The notes beneath the pieces are model-generated. The model made no database searches, had not been told where the DNA came from, and worked only from the letters and a program-made list of their open reading frames with translations. Shown one piece after another: positions 23,071-35,189 of a stretch of 64,000 nt of DNA. Source of the stretch: Flammula alnicola (taxonomy: Eukaryota; Basidiomycota; Agaricomycetes; Agaricales; Strophariaceae); assembly GCA_015499995.1 (NCBI GenBank), contig JADNRV010000268.1:1-64000 (forward strand). Direction: 5' to 3'. Each line of letters starts with the position of its first letter. Position 1 is the stretch's first letter. Made by a program: the position numbers and the translations under genes.

Positions 23071-23755
23071 GTTGGGCGTATGGGGTATTTGGTGAAAAGG
23101 ACTCTCTCGAGAGTTCTCATTTGTTTGGCTTGATGCTTCGGCTCTTTCTCTTATTCAGGTGTACTTGTATTCATTGGCATCCATCCATACGACATACTAC
23201 TATTTCTTGTTCTCTTTTCTCGCGTTCTGTTTCTCTGTTCGTACTGTCTGTCTGTCTGTCCTCGCTCTCTGCTCTCATACTGTACCACCTCACTTCATCT
23301 CAGATACGTTATCGCAGTGTACTTTATTAGTATCGCACTTTCTGTCATCATTCACGATTCGTTATGATTAAAAACGACATGAGTCTATTGAGAATTGATA
23401 TCAAACTGTCGGTTCTTGCCCTCTCTCTCGAAGTTGTCAGTGCGTTATCAATATTGTGTTCTGTCGTCCTGTTTGACGATTAGACCACCAAAGTGAAGTA
23501 TCTACCTTGCAGTCTGGGTACGCTGGGATTCCCTGCCCTCAACGGCCGTGTAACGAACAGGAAACTCGGAATTGTGGACCCGGAAAGTTCCACATCTTAT
23601 ATCGCTCACTTGCCATCATGTAGTATTTAGCTGGCGCCAACGACTTCCAAATTGAAGCATTAGGTTCCAAATTGCCTGTCAATTCGCTCATCCTTGTCAA
23701 TGGTCATCATACCAAAAATGTATTCCACAACCATTTTTTTGCCTCGCCTCTTCTT

Positions 23756-25058
23756 TCAACCATTGAATCCACAAGAGCAAGCAGTGGTGTCAACCAACCA
23801 TTCATGATCTGAGCACTCTGTCGCCGTAAGTCGCTTCCTTGGATCCAAGCGAAGGCAGCTCTTGATGAAAGCTGCAGCTGGAGCTACGTCGTCTTTGTGG
23901 AGCACATCCGAGAGACTCTTTTCGATGGAAATAACAGGCTCGTGATCCGTGGCATCGTAATTCTTCATTTTACTGTCGCTAAGCCATTCTTCTGGGACCT
24001 CGTCTTCAAGGACGGCGCACATTGCAGCGATTCGTTTGGAAATGTTCCTCTTTGAGTAGAAGGGGACTTTTCCTGTGAGGAGGTTGAATGTCTGAGAGCA
24101 CGGTTTACTGAGAAAGGGCCGAAACATATTTCTTGCGATCGACTTACCATATATCCCAGCATCCAGATATCAGTTTGAGGCGAGCACGACGCCTGTCCCA
24201 ATAGGGTCTCGGGCGCAGAGAGATAGTCATAGTGCTTCTCCGGTTTGTAACTCGACCGCTGGGCTATCGAAAGGTAGTTAGAAACCACATAAATTGGCGC
24301 AAAAGGACGAAAAGTCTTACCATGTGCAAAGTTGCCAAGGACAAGCGGCCAGTCTACAACTTTATTCTTCTTGTGTTTCCATTTAAAACCATGCATTAGG
24401 GGCTGTGATTGTACAGCGACGTATTTCTTGATCTTTGTAGTGGTCGGTGCAGGTTCTGAGTCGAGAATAGGTTTCATGAACTCGACATGCACCGCCATTG
24501 CGAAAAATATGTTTTCTGCTTTAATGGCTAGGAATGCTTTAGCGATAACGTTAAAGTGAAATAAATCACGATAAGTAACATACCTCCATGCATTATTGCA
24601 ACACCGTGCAAGCCTTTGAGCGCCTCAGCAGCAGTGTGCACGACCTGCTGCACCACATGAACGGGGAGTCGCTCGTTCTCCGCATCTCGTTGCAACGCCT
24701 GAACGGAACTGCTCAATGGACTCATCACGATGCAAAGGTGCGATCCATCTCTGCTTTCCTCCCAGAAGCCCTCTTGAAAGACTGGAACCGGCAGGTCACG
24801 ATCAATGCTGCGTAAAGACTCGAGGATGGGAAGCTCCACGCTCCTTGCGTGCTCTGAGGCGGCGATGGTGAAGATCTTCACCGCAACGTATTTGGGCCTG
24901 TGGGAGCACAAGACAAGCCACGTAGACGACCGAGGTCCATATCCGAGCTTGCGCACGATTTTGTATTTGTCTCCGTTAAGTTCCTGATGAATCGCAGCTG
25001 GGTAGTATCCACCACCCTTAGCTGGAGAGAGATCGAGAGGTTCCTCAGGGAAGGACAT
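23756..25058 (-). CDS. SRPK-like protein kinase fold, copy 2 (intact, probable pseudokinase)
   Basis: Exons on the minus strand: 24584-25058, 24321-24527, 24148-24258 and 23756-24091. It begins MSFPEEPLDLSPAKGGGYY, the form interrupted in copy 1. It keeps the glycine loop, VAVK lysine, APE-like motif and C-lobe. As in copy 1, the catalytic-loop Asp is Ala (MHG-AIKAENIFF across an exon junction) and DFG reads NFAHG. The loss therefore predates the duplication. The two proteins differ at scattered positions, for example AMAVHVEFMKP against WKGVDVDLMKP. No signal or membrane segment is visible. Substrate or partner cannot be inferred; SRPK relatives bind SR-rich splicing proteins. Confidence 0.82.
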
Positions 25059-25335
25059 CAGTTTGCGGAGTAGCGATGAAGTCGAGCGCCTTCAGAGACA
25101 TCGTGATTCAGGTATTAAAGACTTAGTCACTTGGTAGCAGGACTGTTTTAGAGAGAGGTTCGATCCAAAACAAAATGTCGTCACTTTGGATCGGACATGG
25201 CTTTTTGCCCCATTTCCATACGCCGCATGCCGGATCGAACATAGTTTTTGCCCACACGCCCGATCGGCCATGCGCGAGGAAAGCAGGTATTGAAGCCTTC
25301 TCAGGAGTCAGGACCACAGCCTTTGTCCAATTCAA

Positions 25336-26310
25336 GTGATCTTGATTAAAGAGGACCTATGTCTCGTATTCAGTATTCAGAGCGAGCTAACAGCAACGGA
25401 TGGCAGTCCCGTTGGGAACCATGGTCGTATCGAAGGCAGCGAAGCCTATGAGAACGCGCTGCTCGACCGGGAATTCATCGAGCTTGAACTTGAAGCCCGT
25501 AATGACCTTGTTGACGACTCACGTCTGGAACGTGCTTGGCTTGATCGACTTGCAGACCACAGGAAATCCGCCAAAGAACACCCAAATAAAACAGAATCCA
25601 CTTTCGAAAGTCAAGGCAAAGACAGGTACCGGTTCCACTACCACCCAGCCCCAAAACAAGCAAAAGGCATTACTCAACTCGGCGAAGCTGAAGTTGAGTG
25701 AAAAGGCTCGCAAAGAGCTCTATAGCATTGGGGTGCAGGGCAAAGCACGTAAGGATACGATCAAGTGGCACAAGTACAAAGTGGAGCAGCAGATGAAGAA
25801 CAATCCGGTGTTGAAATGCAAGGGAGAGATGGGCATTGTTGAGTAAGTTCAAACTTGAAGTAGATGGCTCATTGCTCGTTTCTGTTTCTTTCCAGACACA
25901 TCGCGCACAAGGGCGGAAGCAACCCGAAGGAGAAGAACCACATCACCGCATCCTTCCGCGACAAGTATAAGGAGCAAATTCCCAACAATTTCAACGGAGG
26001 GGTGTGTATTTTCTTCCCACATCTCCATAAGTAGACCAACCTCTAATTCCTGTATCCACAACACCAGAAAAATCACCACCTGTACGTGAACAACAAAGGT
26101 CTTCCCCTTCAGGCACAGCTGGCGATGAACAAAAACAATGCAGAAATTAACGGCCAGTCGAAATCTCATCAGACGTCTGTCAGCGCACTCGCACTCCTGG
26201 GAAGAGCAGCAACAAAAGAAAAGGCAAGCGCCGGTCATATTCAAAGACACAAAGCCATTAACGTTCCTTCGGATAAATGCCTTCATGACCACTATCACAC
26301 GGCCGTCTAA
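25336..26310 (+). CDS. Unrecognised, possibly secreted protein, copy 2
   Basis: Well-supported 3' exons: up to 25842 (ending GEMGIV), 25896-26001 (HIAHKGGSNPKEKNH, IPNNFNGG) and 26068-26310 (KNHHLYVNNKGLPLQAQ, ending HYHTAV). The 5' part from about 25336 carries the acidic text SEAYENALLDREFIELELEA in another frame than the lysine-rich KNTQIKQNPLSKVK part. A 56-base intron from 25511 to 25566 (weak GTTGAC donor, TTGCAG acceptor) would reconcile them, otherwise it is an old frameshift. The hydrophobic leader seen in copy 1 is interrupted here by about 60 extra bases (about 25240-25310), so the start is unclear. The family is unknown to me; the conserved His/Asn/Gly residues suggest an enzymatic C-terminal domain. 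Confidence 0.5.
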
Positions 26311-27244
26311 CGCAATTTCCTTATATTCTGGTTGCTATATCTTTTTCCTATGTAGAGCATGAACATCAACCAATGAATTGAAAATGAGAATAAAACAAGA
26401 CGAACCGTGAATCGCAACTTATTCGCTTTATGAGCGTGCTTCCAGTACTTTGTCCCGCGCCACAGCGAGCCCCTGGTCCACATATATTGGGGACGCCAGA
26501 CAGCAGTTCAGGCTGCTTAAACGATACATCCGTAGATAATGATATTGGAGCATGTTCTGCAGAGGACACGGACCATGAATCTGAGTTCAGTTGGTATCAA
26601 TGCACAATCATTGCACATAGGTATCATGGCACATCATTGTTGTTACGTCCAACAGCCAAGAAGGATTCATTTGAGTCATTCATATCGCGATTTTGCTCTG
26701 CTCTTGAATGTGCAGTGCTGGGTGCGCAGGCTTGAACTTGCGCTTCCGAGTCTGTTATGCTCGCGGTGACGATATAGGGATCTTCTGCTGGCAGGGCCCC
26801 GAGGTGGTTAAACCATCCATCTTGGAAACTATAGGCCTGATCCTTGCCTGTTCTCCGAACGACCAGGATAACGCTTATATTATTGATGAAACATCGGAAG
26901 ACAGGAACTCTGGCCCCCCAGAAGGATAAAGATTCCTGACATTCGAAGCAAGTTTTCCAAGAGGTACATGAACGTTGCGAAGAAGAGACGAGTTGTTTGG
27001 ATCTCACCCACCGAACAAATAGGCTGCCGAAGGTGAACAGGGCCGGCCACCTCACGGACTCTTCTTACATATCGATCAGTACCAGGTCGTTCGACGGCTC
27101 TTTCTCAAGGGCTCTTTCTCAAGTTTTTCTACTCACTAGCTGAACGGAACCAGGATTGGATCCCATTCCTTTGTATTCTACGCTGCGAAAAAGTCTGTGT
27201 TCCGCCTTCCACGTGTTGCAGCAACTTCAAGCGCCCACAAGATC
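26311..27244. other. Duplicated spacer upstream of RAI1 (arm B)
   Basis: Counterpart of 3939-4876. No conserved frame between copies; no domain recognised. Likely holds the RAI1 promoter and the 3' flank of the preceding gene. Confidence 0.5.
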
Positions 27245-28915
27245 ATGACTTCCTCACTCAAACGAACGGTTGTGGAGAAGACTCGCGCCCTCCAGCCTGA
27301 GGCAACCACTTTTCTAGCCTACCCTGACCTATCCAAACCCCACACCCAAACAGATACCATTCCGGCAGCCTAGCCAGCTCATCTCTTTCTCTTACACGCC
27401 AGAACATGTCCAGGAGTTCACGGACGCGGCGTTGCGGTATTTCGTGGACCCGCCGCTCGATGCGAGCCTTGCGTACGGGTACGAGCGGTGCGTTAGGAAG
27501 GCGGATGATCGCGGGAGGATTGACTCGCTTCTGAAGGCGATATCGAACGTCAAGAGCAAGAGTGAGGCGTCGATGCCGGAGATTGGCGTCGTTTCGTGGA
27601 GAGGGGTTATGACCAAGTACGTGTTTTGTTTTTCATTTCGGTTCTGCGATTCGTAAAGGCTGAAACGATCTTTTTCTTTTCTTTGTCTTTTGTCACGTTT
27701 TTCTTGTTCATCTGTGCACTGTGAGACAGGATTCTGACGGCGCCTTACGAGAATCGTGATGGATGGGAGCTGAACATGATGTTCGTCAATGGCACGCTGT
27801 ATTTCGAGGAACATCTCACAGAGGAACGGCTGAAGGAAAAGTGAGCCCCTTGTGGCAATTTGACGTGATCAAGTATGCGACGCTTCATAATGTGTCGTGT
27901 TCTGATGATTTATTTAATTTACTTTCCTGCAGGAACAACATGGACCCCAGACAGCGGTCTCAAACATACTACGGCTATGCGTTTGAGTCGTATTGTACTT
28001 CCGAATCCCCGACGAGGAACAGCGCGTCTGCGAGCTCCATGCATTGCGGCGCGCCCCCAGGCTGGGGTGGCGACGTCGACACGAACGTCCAGTGGTGCAG
28101 CGTTGTTCGGACAAAGCTCGGCGACACCCGTATGATCATCGGGGGCGAGGTCGACTGTGTGAGAGGTAATTCAAAGCTGGCATTCGTTCATCGGGTCCGG
28201 TTTGGCTAATCTTAGGCTTATTTGCAGGGAAATATACCGGACAAACTGATACATTTGTGGAATTGAAAACTTCTATGACGATACGTGGACGGTATGACGA
28301 GGAGAAATTCGAGAGGTATGATGGGACGCTTATTTCGCGTATGCTTTGGCATCCTGCTGATGGGTGGCACTCGCTTATACTAGGAAACTGCTCAAGTTCT
28401 ACTTCCAATCATTTCTCCTTGGCGTGCCGGTAAGCATCTGGAAATATTACTCTCCTCACGCCGTTAATGTTCCGCAATTCCGTTAACAGGAAATCGTGGT
28501 TGGATTTCGGACGCCAGGTGGCGTTGTGTCTACTGTGCAGTCATTTAAGACTATACAGCTACCACGGCTTGTGCGTGGCAAGCCAGGAGCTTGGGACCCT
28601 TTAGTGTGTCTCGACTGGGGATATCAAGTGTTGACGTTTCTGAAGGACATAGCCCGAGGAACGGCGCGGGATCCCAATGGCTTGCCCGTCCCGGTGTGGC
28701 GAGTCAAGTTTGTTCCTGGGTCGGGTGTCAATGTGGAAAAGCTTGACGCAGCCGACATCGAGGAAGTGGCGAACGGCGAGGATCGCGTCGGATTTCTACC
28801 CAAATGGTATTGGGATGAGCTTCAGCAAGAAACGCACGCGGCGGCGCCGGTCGAAGAGAAGAAGGCGTCGATGTCGCCTATGGCCAGCTTGGCGATCGCG
28901 GGATGGAATATATGA
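27245..28915 (+). CDS. RAI1: RAI1/DXO-family decapping nuclease (apparent +1 frameshift in exon 1)
   Basis: Exons: 27245-27616, 27730-27840, 27933-28165, 28228-28315, 28384-28429 and 28490-28915. It encodes the Rai1/DXO fold, which removes incomplete or NAD caps from mRNA 5' ends and partners the Rat1/Xrn2 exonuclease in the nucleus. Family motifs are clear: ALRYFVDPPLDASLAYGYER, SWRGVMTKILTAPYE, YFEEHLTEERLKEKN, YGYAFESYCTS, the metal-binding IIGGEVDCVRG and FVELKTSM, and GWGGDVDTNVQWCSVVRTKL. In exon 1 the ATG frame ends at a TAG (27371-27373). The frame carrying QPSQLISFSYTP and the rest has no upstream ATG after a stop at 27315. The truncated copy in arm A lacks the extra base at about 27338-27347. 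Either this copy is damaged or there is a sequencing error or unusual initiation. Confidence 0.88.
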
Positions 28916-29034
28916 CCGAGAGTGACACTACAATGGGTGCACATGGCACCAGACGACAGGCAGGCATATCTGACCATGGATTTCGCGCAGAAACACGGTC
29001 AGCGTGATCTGGACAGGGCTTGCATCATCCTTTG

Positions 29035-29260
29035 CCCTCTAATCTGATTATTCTCCAGCTAGATCTCTCACGCGCACTGTCCCATGCTTGTGCCCAATGC
29101 AAACGAAGACAACAAGGTCCACGATGCATGCATATGTATGAGACCCCACGTACGCCGCCAAGTAATCGACGAGTCGGAGATCATCGTCCAAGAACGCCCA
29201 GGACAAACCAGCTACTATTAGAACGTGTACATGTAGGGCTGTACTTGCGCGGCGTGTTTC
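29035..29260 (-). repeat. Inverted copy of 18209-18430, downstream of RAI1
   Basis: See the partner. The rest of 28916-29779 shows no gene. Confidence 0.7.
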
Positions 29261-29779
29261 GCGTATAGCGGCACGTTGAACTTGAAATCCACTCGGCCGC
29301 GGGATTCGGGCGGCATGCTTATAGAGCATTCGTACGACGTAGACACGGGTCCGCTCAGCATCCACACGCATGTCCAGTGGGCCCGAAAATGACTAATGGG
29401 AAGCATACTGGCTGACCGGACCCTGGTGAACCGTCATTTCCAAGTCCCGAGAACGTTATGGCAGGCTTAGAAATGAGGCAGAACTGGGTTGTAGGCATTT
29501 GGAACGGTTCGATATGCCCACAGCAAGGGCATCATGAAGGCATTGAATATACTCAGCGTTCAAATTCCGATTATTTGCGAGAACACTGGCTGTATCAAGG
29601 ACCATAGGCATAGGATGCATATGCGGTAAGGGTCTGTTCTATTTTTACCGTGCTTCTATGGTTCAAATATAGGATCAGTCGATAACGCCATTACTAATTT
29701 ACACCCGGTAGTCGCCCATCTATTTATCTGCTGAACGCTCAAGCTATTGCCTACGAAGAATCGTTGAACTTTTACCGCG

Positions 29780-32700
29780 ATGCCACTTGGATCCATTGAC
29801 GACGTATCAGGGAAAACGTTCGATTTTGTGGTTATAGGCGCGTCCCCGATTCCATACTGCATCCTCTGAACTGACAGCTTGCTATTAGGTGGAGGGGTAA
29901 GCGCTTTCCGGCTCTCGTGCAGCTTGGATGTGACTTCCAGGTAATCTTGTAGACGGCAGGGCTTGCTGTCGCTGCCAGACTCTCAGAGGACAGTGACGTG
30001 TCTGTCCTTGTTCTGGAGGCTGGCGCAGCTAATCTCGATGACCCTTTGATCTGTGAGTCGACGCCACTTTCTTGCTTCCAATGCTTCGCTGAAATCTTGA
30101 AGTGATACCTGCTATGTTTGGGGTGGCCATCAATAATCCACATTATGACTGGGCATTCCAAACGGTAAATTGGCTTTTTTGGTCAACTAGGTTTGTCAAT
30201 TGAATCAATCAACTTTCACAGGTGCCGCAAGAAAACCTTGATGGGCGATCACTCTTTTGGCCTCGGTAAGTCCGTTATAACAAATTTGTAACTGGCCGCC
30301 ACTCATTAATACGCAGAGGCAAGACCCTCGGTGGAAGTTCTGCCATCAACTACTTTCCATTTCATCGCCCGCCAAAGTCGGATATCGACGGTAAGAAATG
30401 TACGTCTTCGTTGGTGTACTCTAATATGACTATATCGTCGCAGCCTTTGAGAAATTAGGAAATCCCGGGTGGAACTGGGACCTGCTGAAAAAATACTACA
30501 ATAAATCCACAGGTTTCATCCCTCCCCTCGAGAAGTCAGAGCTCATAACCTACAACTTGGAGGAACGCAACGGAAATGGTACGTGGGTAACTAAGTTCTT
30601 TGCTATTGTCCGCATTAATTCAAGGAAGACAGGTCCGCTGAAGTACTCATATCCTCCCACTTTTTCGGGGTTTGAGAAACCATACCAAGACGTACTTTGT
30701 TTCCGTTTCTTGCTTCTTATTTTGATTTACTGTTTCTCATTCATAGGCATTGAAAAGCATCGGTGTTGATCGTGTGGAGGACCCTGTAAGGGCATTTTCG
30801 TATCTACGCAAAATTTAAGCGCTCATAAATCTTCAGCTGATGGGCGAAGTCAGTACCTGTACTTTTTCATGCTCATTACTAAGTAAACTATCATAGACCA
30901 AAGGCACTTGGATAGCGCCAATCTCTATTCATCCAAAGGATAGAACTCGTTCCTATGCTGCTAATGTAAGACGTCCCAAGCTTTCCGAATCTGATACTGA
31001 GTGCAATTTCCTTTACAGATGTACTATACACCCAACGCAGACAGGAAGAATCTGACGGTCCTTGTCTCTGCTCATGTTGCCAAGGTGGAGCTGGAGAAAG
31101 GCCCCGACGGCATCGCGACTGCTACAGGTGTCAGATTTATTTATGATGGAAAGTCGCACTCGGCTCTCGTCAGGAAGGAGGTTGTGTTATCGGCAGGGTA
31201 TGTGGATAGTCTTATTGATATTTTGGTCTGGTCTATAGCCTTCTTTCCAGCGCGATTATGTCACCGCAGGTCAGCTACCATTTCTCACTGAAATGCACCA
31301 ACGCTTTAACTTTTCTAGATCCTTGAGCTCTCAGGAATTGGAGATAAGGATATCTTACAAAATGCAGGAATCGAAGTCAAGGTAGAGCTCCCAGGCGTTG
31401 GTGCCAATGTCCAGGAGCATATATGCAAGGGAACGACATTTGGTATGTGCGGCTTCCTACTTGCAACAGATTGTTTAATGTATATTGTTCGTTTTTAGAG
31501 GTGAGAACAGAGGTGCAGGACCAGTTCACGTCATTTGAAGGTGTACGAGACCCTGTCGAACGCGAAAGACAAAAGGAACTCTTGTACGTCTGCAAGCCGT
31601 TCCTTTCTAGAGGTGCTTTTTATGATGAGCCTTCAGCAAGCAGGGAAAAGGAACGTCTAGATTGGCTCCCAGCTGCATGACGTTCCTTCCATTATCATCT
31701 GCGTCTCCAGAAGCTGAAAAACTACACCGCGATCTTACAGAGTCAATTCAAGCAGGTATCAATGCCAATAGATACACGAGCGCATTGCAGAAGCAATACA
31801 AGCTACAATTGGAACATATCGAGCAAGATCATCCCATTTGCGAGGTTATATTCGCTCAAGGCTTTACCACATCTCCGCGTGAGTCCCTACCTGTTTTATT
31901 ATATACGAATTGTGCAGAATCCTAGAACGCAGGAACTCTGGAGCCTGGAAAGATGTACGTTTCCATGGTATCTTTCCTGAACCATCCGTTTTCCCGTGGG
32001 ACCATTGTAAGAATTCACAGTCTACTCCCAAACATGACTTGGTAAATATACTTATTTGAATAGCACATCAAGTCTAACAACCCATTGGACCCACCAGCAA
32101 TTGATCCTCATTATTTCGAAGAGAAATATGGTTTGTTCTATTCTTTGTCAACGAAACCTTGCTAATGTTAGTTGCGACGGAAAGATCTGAGTCTGTTTGT
32201 GGAGATTCTCAAATTCAACCGACGTTTAGTGCAGCAAGAGCCCTTGAAGAGCCTCTTGACAGGCAGGTTTTCTATTCTAAGCTTTTGTAGACATGGTTGA
32301 TTCATCGATCTCTAGGAAAGGAAATAAACCCTGGCCTTGAAGTGAAGACGGACGAAGACATTGCCAGTCAGTAGTGAAGTTCTTGCACCTAAATAGTAAC
32401 TTACATCTTCGTCTTAGAGTATTTGAAGGACAATTTTAGTACAACATACCGTGCGTCGGCAGTGTTATAAGACCGTAAAACCTATGGCCAACCAATTTTA
32501 CATAGACACTGCTGGTTCCTGTTCCATGCTTCCTCTGGAAGATGGCGGTGTCGTGGACCCCAAGCTTAAGGTGCGTTTTCTCTCACTAGTCATGAGTGTG
32601 TGACCCACCCAGACACTAATTCTCACTGTCGTCGAAGGTCTACCACACTACTAATATTCGTGTTGCGGATATTTCTATCATTCCGCTTCACATCGGGGCA

Positions 32701-32884
32701 CATACGCATGGTGAGGATAACGATTTTATGTGGAATATCTTCTGATGGCGATGTCCTATCCCAGCTACTGCGTACGCGATCGGTGAATTAGGTGAGGATA
32801 GTGTTGATAGCTCATTATTACTGGACATAAACTCAGCCCATCGTCCCGTTTGTAGCTGCTGATATTATGAGGGGAAAAGTCTGA
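29780..32884 (+). CDS. GMC oxidoreductase (aryl-alcohol/choline dehydrogenase type), intracellular
   Basis: Start ATG 29780 (MPLGSIDDVSGKTFDFVVIG), stop 32882-32884, with more than a dozen short introns. The FAD-binding motif is split across three exons (VVIG-GG-TAGLAVAARLSE). Others are VLVLEAGAANLDDP, the GMC signature FWPRGKTLGGSSAINYFPFH, the second GMC region LSAG...ILELSGIGDKDIL, and the C-terminal catalytic region YHTAGSCSMLP, PLHIGAHTHATAYAIGE and ADIMRGKV. No signal peptide is seen, so it is probably not one of the secreted lignocellulose enzymes. The first intron appears to start with GC (ATAG|GCGCGT) rather than GT. The intron after QKELL (about 31580-31652) is needed to join to GKGTSRLAPSCMTFLPL. 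Substrate cannot be told. Confidence 0.85.
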
Positions 32885-33342
32885 GCGATGCAAAGGGATA
32901 TGTGTTCCAATTCTATCTACTTTATTAGTTCACATACTTCAAGTCCGTCACTTCAAGTTGGGTCCTTGAGACGAAATGTAAGGTGGTCCGATGATTTACG
33001 AACCTGGGTAGGTACCCTATTATCATTGGCCGCACTTATGCAAAGTCAAAGTCTACGACGTGAGTTGACGACTTTGGGGCGGCTGACGCTAGCCACACCT
33101 TCCTAAAGAGGAATAAGCCTGTCCAGGACTCCCGGCCGGTCCAGACCGGATACCCGTGATACCTCGCCAGCGATTGAACGACTCGGACCTTGAGCACAAA
33201 CCACCACGAACATCAAAATGAACATGAAAATTATCCATTGCACAAAGGTCGTAGTAGTGTAATACTAATTATAACAGGAAAAAAGGTTTGCATTTGTCCC
33301 CAATACATCGCACATTGAAAGCGTCTGACTCTTCCTCAAATT

Positions 33343-34913
33343 TTAGATCCCAAATATACCATCAATAGCCCGTCCGACCATCGCGAAGAATCCTCCTCCT
33401 CTTCCTCCTCCCCGGTGAGACCTCCTTCGCAGTTCGTCCATCTGCCGCAAAAGATTTGACCTCTCGGCCGCAGAATCCGACGAAGTTCGGTCGAGCTGTT
33501 CCCGGAGCGCAGATAACTGTCGATTGTATTCAGCGGTAGCCCTCTCAGATTCTTGACGGGCGGCTTCGGAGAGCTCTTGCATGCGCTTTTCCAACCTGCT
33601 CTTTTCTTCGTTATACTCCGAGGCCAGCTTCTGGGCGTCAGTTTGTACTCGATTCATTTCGGTTTGCAGTTTCCTCGTCTCTATCTCGAGCTCTCGCTTG
33701 GTTTCTTCATCTTTGGTCCTGATCGCCTCTGACAAAGCTATGTGTTAGGAGGCCTGCAAAATTCCTAATCGATGTGCCAACAAACCTTTCATCTCTTCTT
33801 GCAGCATCCGCATCTCATTGCGATGTTTCTGAATCTGCTCCATCAACTCTCTGTTCAACTCTTCCCCAGCAGCGGTTTGCGATATATCTTTCTTCTGGTC
33901 GACCAATTCCCGCTGGATCTGAAGCGAAAGTGGATGATTTTGGATGATATATCTGAGAATGCCGTGGGTAGAGTCTCGGGTATTTTCGTGGCGCAGCAGC
34001 AACGCTCCTTTGTCGAGTACAGGCTTGAAGAACATATCTTGATTCGCCAGTTCCGCTTCTCGGGCCTCTCCAAGTTCTGGGCTGACTTCACCCCACATAT
34101 TTGTGACAATAACCACGTTCTTCAGTGTGCTTTCTCCGCAGAGTTGGCGGAACATCTTGAAGTTTCTAGTCGAGATGCCACCCATACGGAAGTCGGAGAT
34201 CCGATGAATGTAGATCACTCCCGCGAGCTTCTTTCCGTTCTCGTAACTATTGCATGGTGAGCCGAGATCAATCCTTGATATGAAAGATGCTTACGCTGTC
34301 GCAAGGAACGCGGCAATCATGCGAAGGATATCGGAGTCGCTTTTCGTGGTGTCGTCGAACCCCGGGGTGTCAATGAGGGTTACGGATCTGCCCTCGAGCT
34401 CGAATGGCTGGGCGACTTGTACAATGCTTGTGCATGACTGCAAACCTCGGCCAATTCGAAGGTTCGACCCACTGGCAAGGTTGATGAACTATGATGATTT
34501 CTCATGAACGACGCCTTTCGATGCATGCTAATAGATCTTTATTTACGCACGGTCGTCTTTCCGCTTCCAGTCGCCCCCATAACTCTGATCGTGGATGATC
34601 AGTTCAATCGGCATACATCTCTGATAATCATAGAATCGACTCACGCAACCGTTACATCGGAGTCGTCGACAACTAAGGTCTTCAAAGAAAGTAAATCTTC
34701 CGAAAGCGGCTACGATTGTCATACTTGCCTTTGCGGTTGCCGACGTCGAACCAGCCCATGATCTGCGATATCATATATCGTCGTATCAGTTTTTCTTCCT
34801 TTTGAATAACGGTCTACTAACGATGTTTCAATCTCTTGGTTATCTGACAAGTTGCGAATCGATATCGCTTTGGAATCTGGACGTTGAGCAACGCTAGACT
34901 GGCCGTATCTCAT
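33343..34913 (-). CDS. AIG1-like G-domain GTPase with C-terminal coiled coil
   Basis: Minus-strand exons: 34822-34913, 34739-34762, 34645-34679, 34551-34584, 34295-34488, 33786-34246 and 33343-33728. The joined frame gives the P-loop VMGATGSGKTTFINL, a switch region with T (LQSCTSIVQV), and the G3 motif TLIDTPGFDDTT. YIHRISDFRMGG and VVIVTNMWGE follow; the latter fills the place of the guanine-recognition motif. After about 300 residues comes a long heptad-rich coiled coil (ELNRELMEQIQKH through ERSNLLRQMDELRRR). The protein ends in a Gly/Arg patch and a hydrophobic tail (GGGFFAMVGRAIDGIFGI) that might touch membranes. The intron starting at 34738 uses a GC donor (AAAG|GCAAGT). This class is expanded in Agaricomycetes; role unknown. 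Confidence 0.82.
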
Positions 34914-35189
34914 TTTGCGAAGGATTCAGTGCAGGGTCGACTATGAAGAGAGACAAGGGTGAGGCTCTGCAGTTCTTTGGCTGGGCAGCTATTTAAACTC
35001 GGCGTTCCTCTGTCACACACGTGTAAGCAATGTGCTTGCAGTTCCACTGCCTCATTGTTTTTCTTTCATGCTCGAAGGCTAGATATGCACAGTTGGATAT
35101 AACTTTTCGTGCGCCAGGCGAGAGCCCCACATTCAATGTTCTTGACGATCAAGGAGGACTCTATGTCGATCGTGGTCGGCGCGCACCCC

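Larger units (their letters stand above)
23140..27401. repeat. Arm B of the inverted segmental duplication (probable parental copy)
   Basis: It contains contiguous native context at both ends: the 3' flank of the complete DUF2415 gene on the left and full-length RAI1 on the right. Arm A has only fragments of both. This makes arm B the likely source. It lacks the two mobile elements of arm A. About 400 bases (23300-23700) between the DUF2415 flank and the kinase-fold gene are missing from arm A. Confidence 0.88.
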
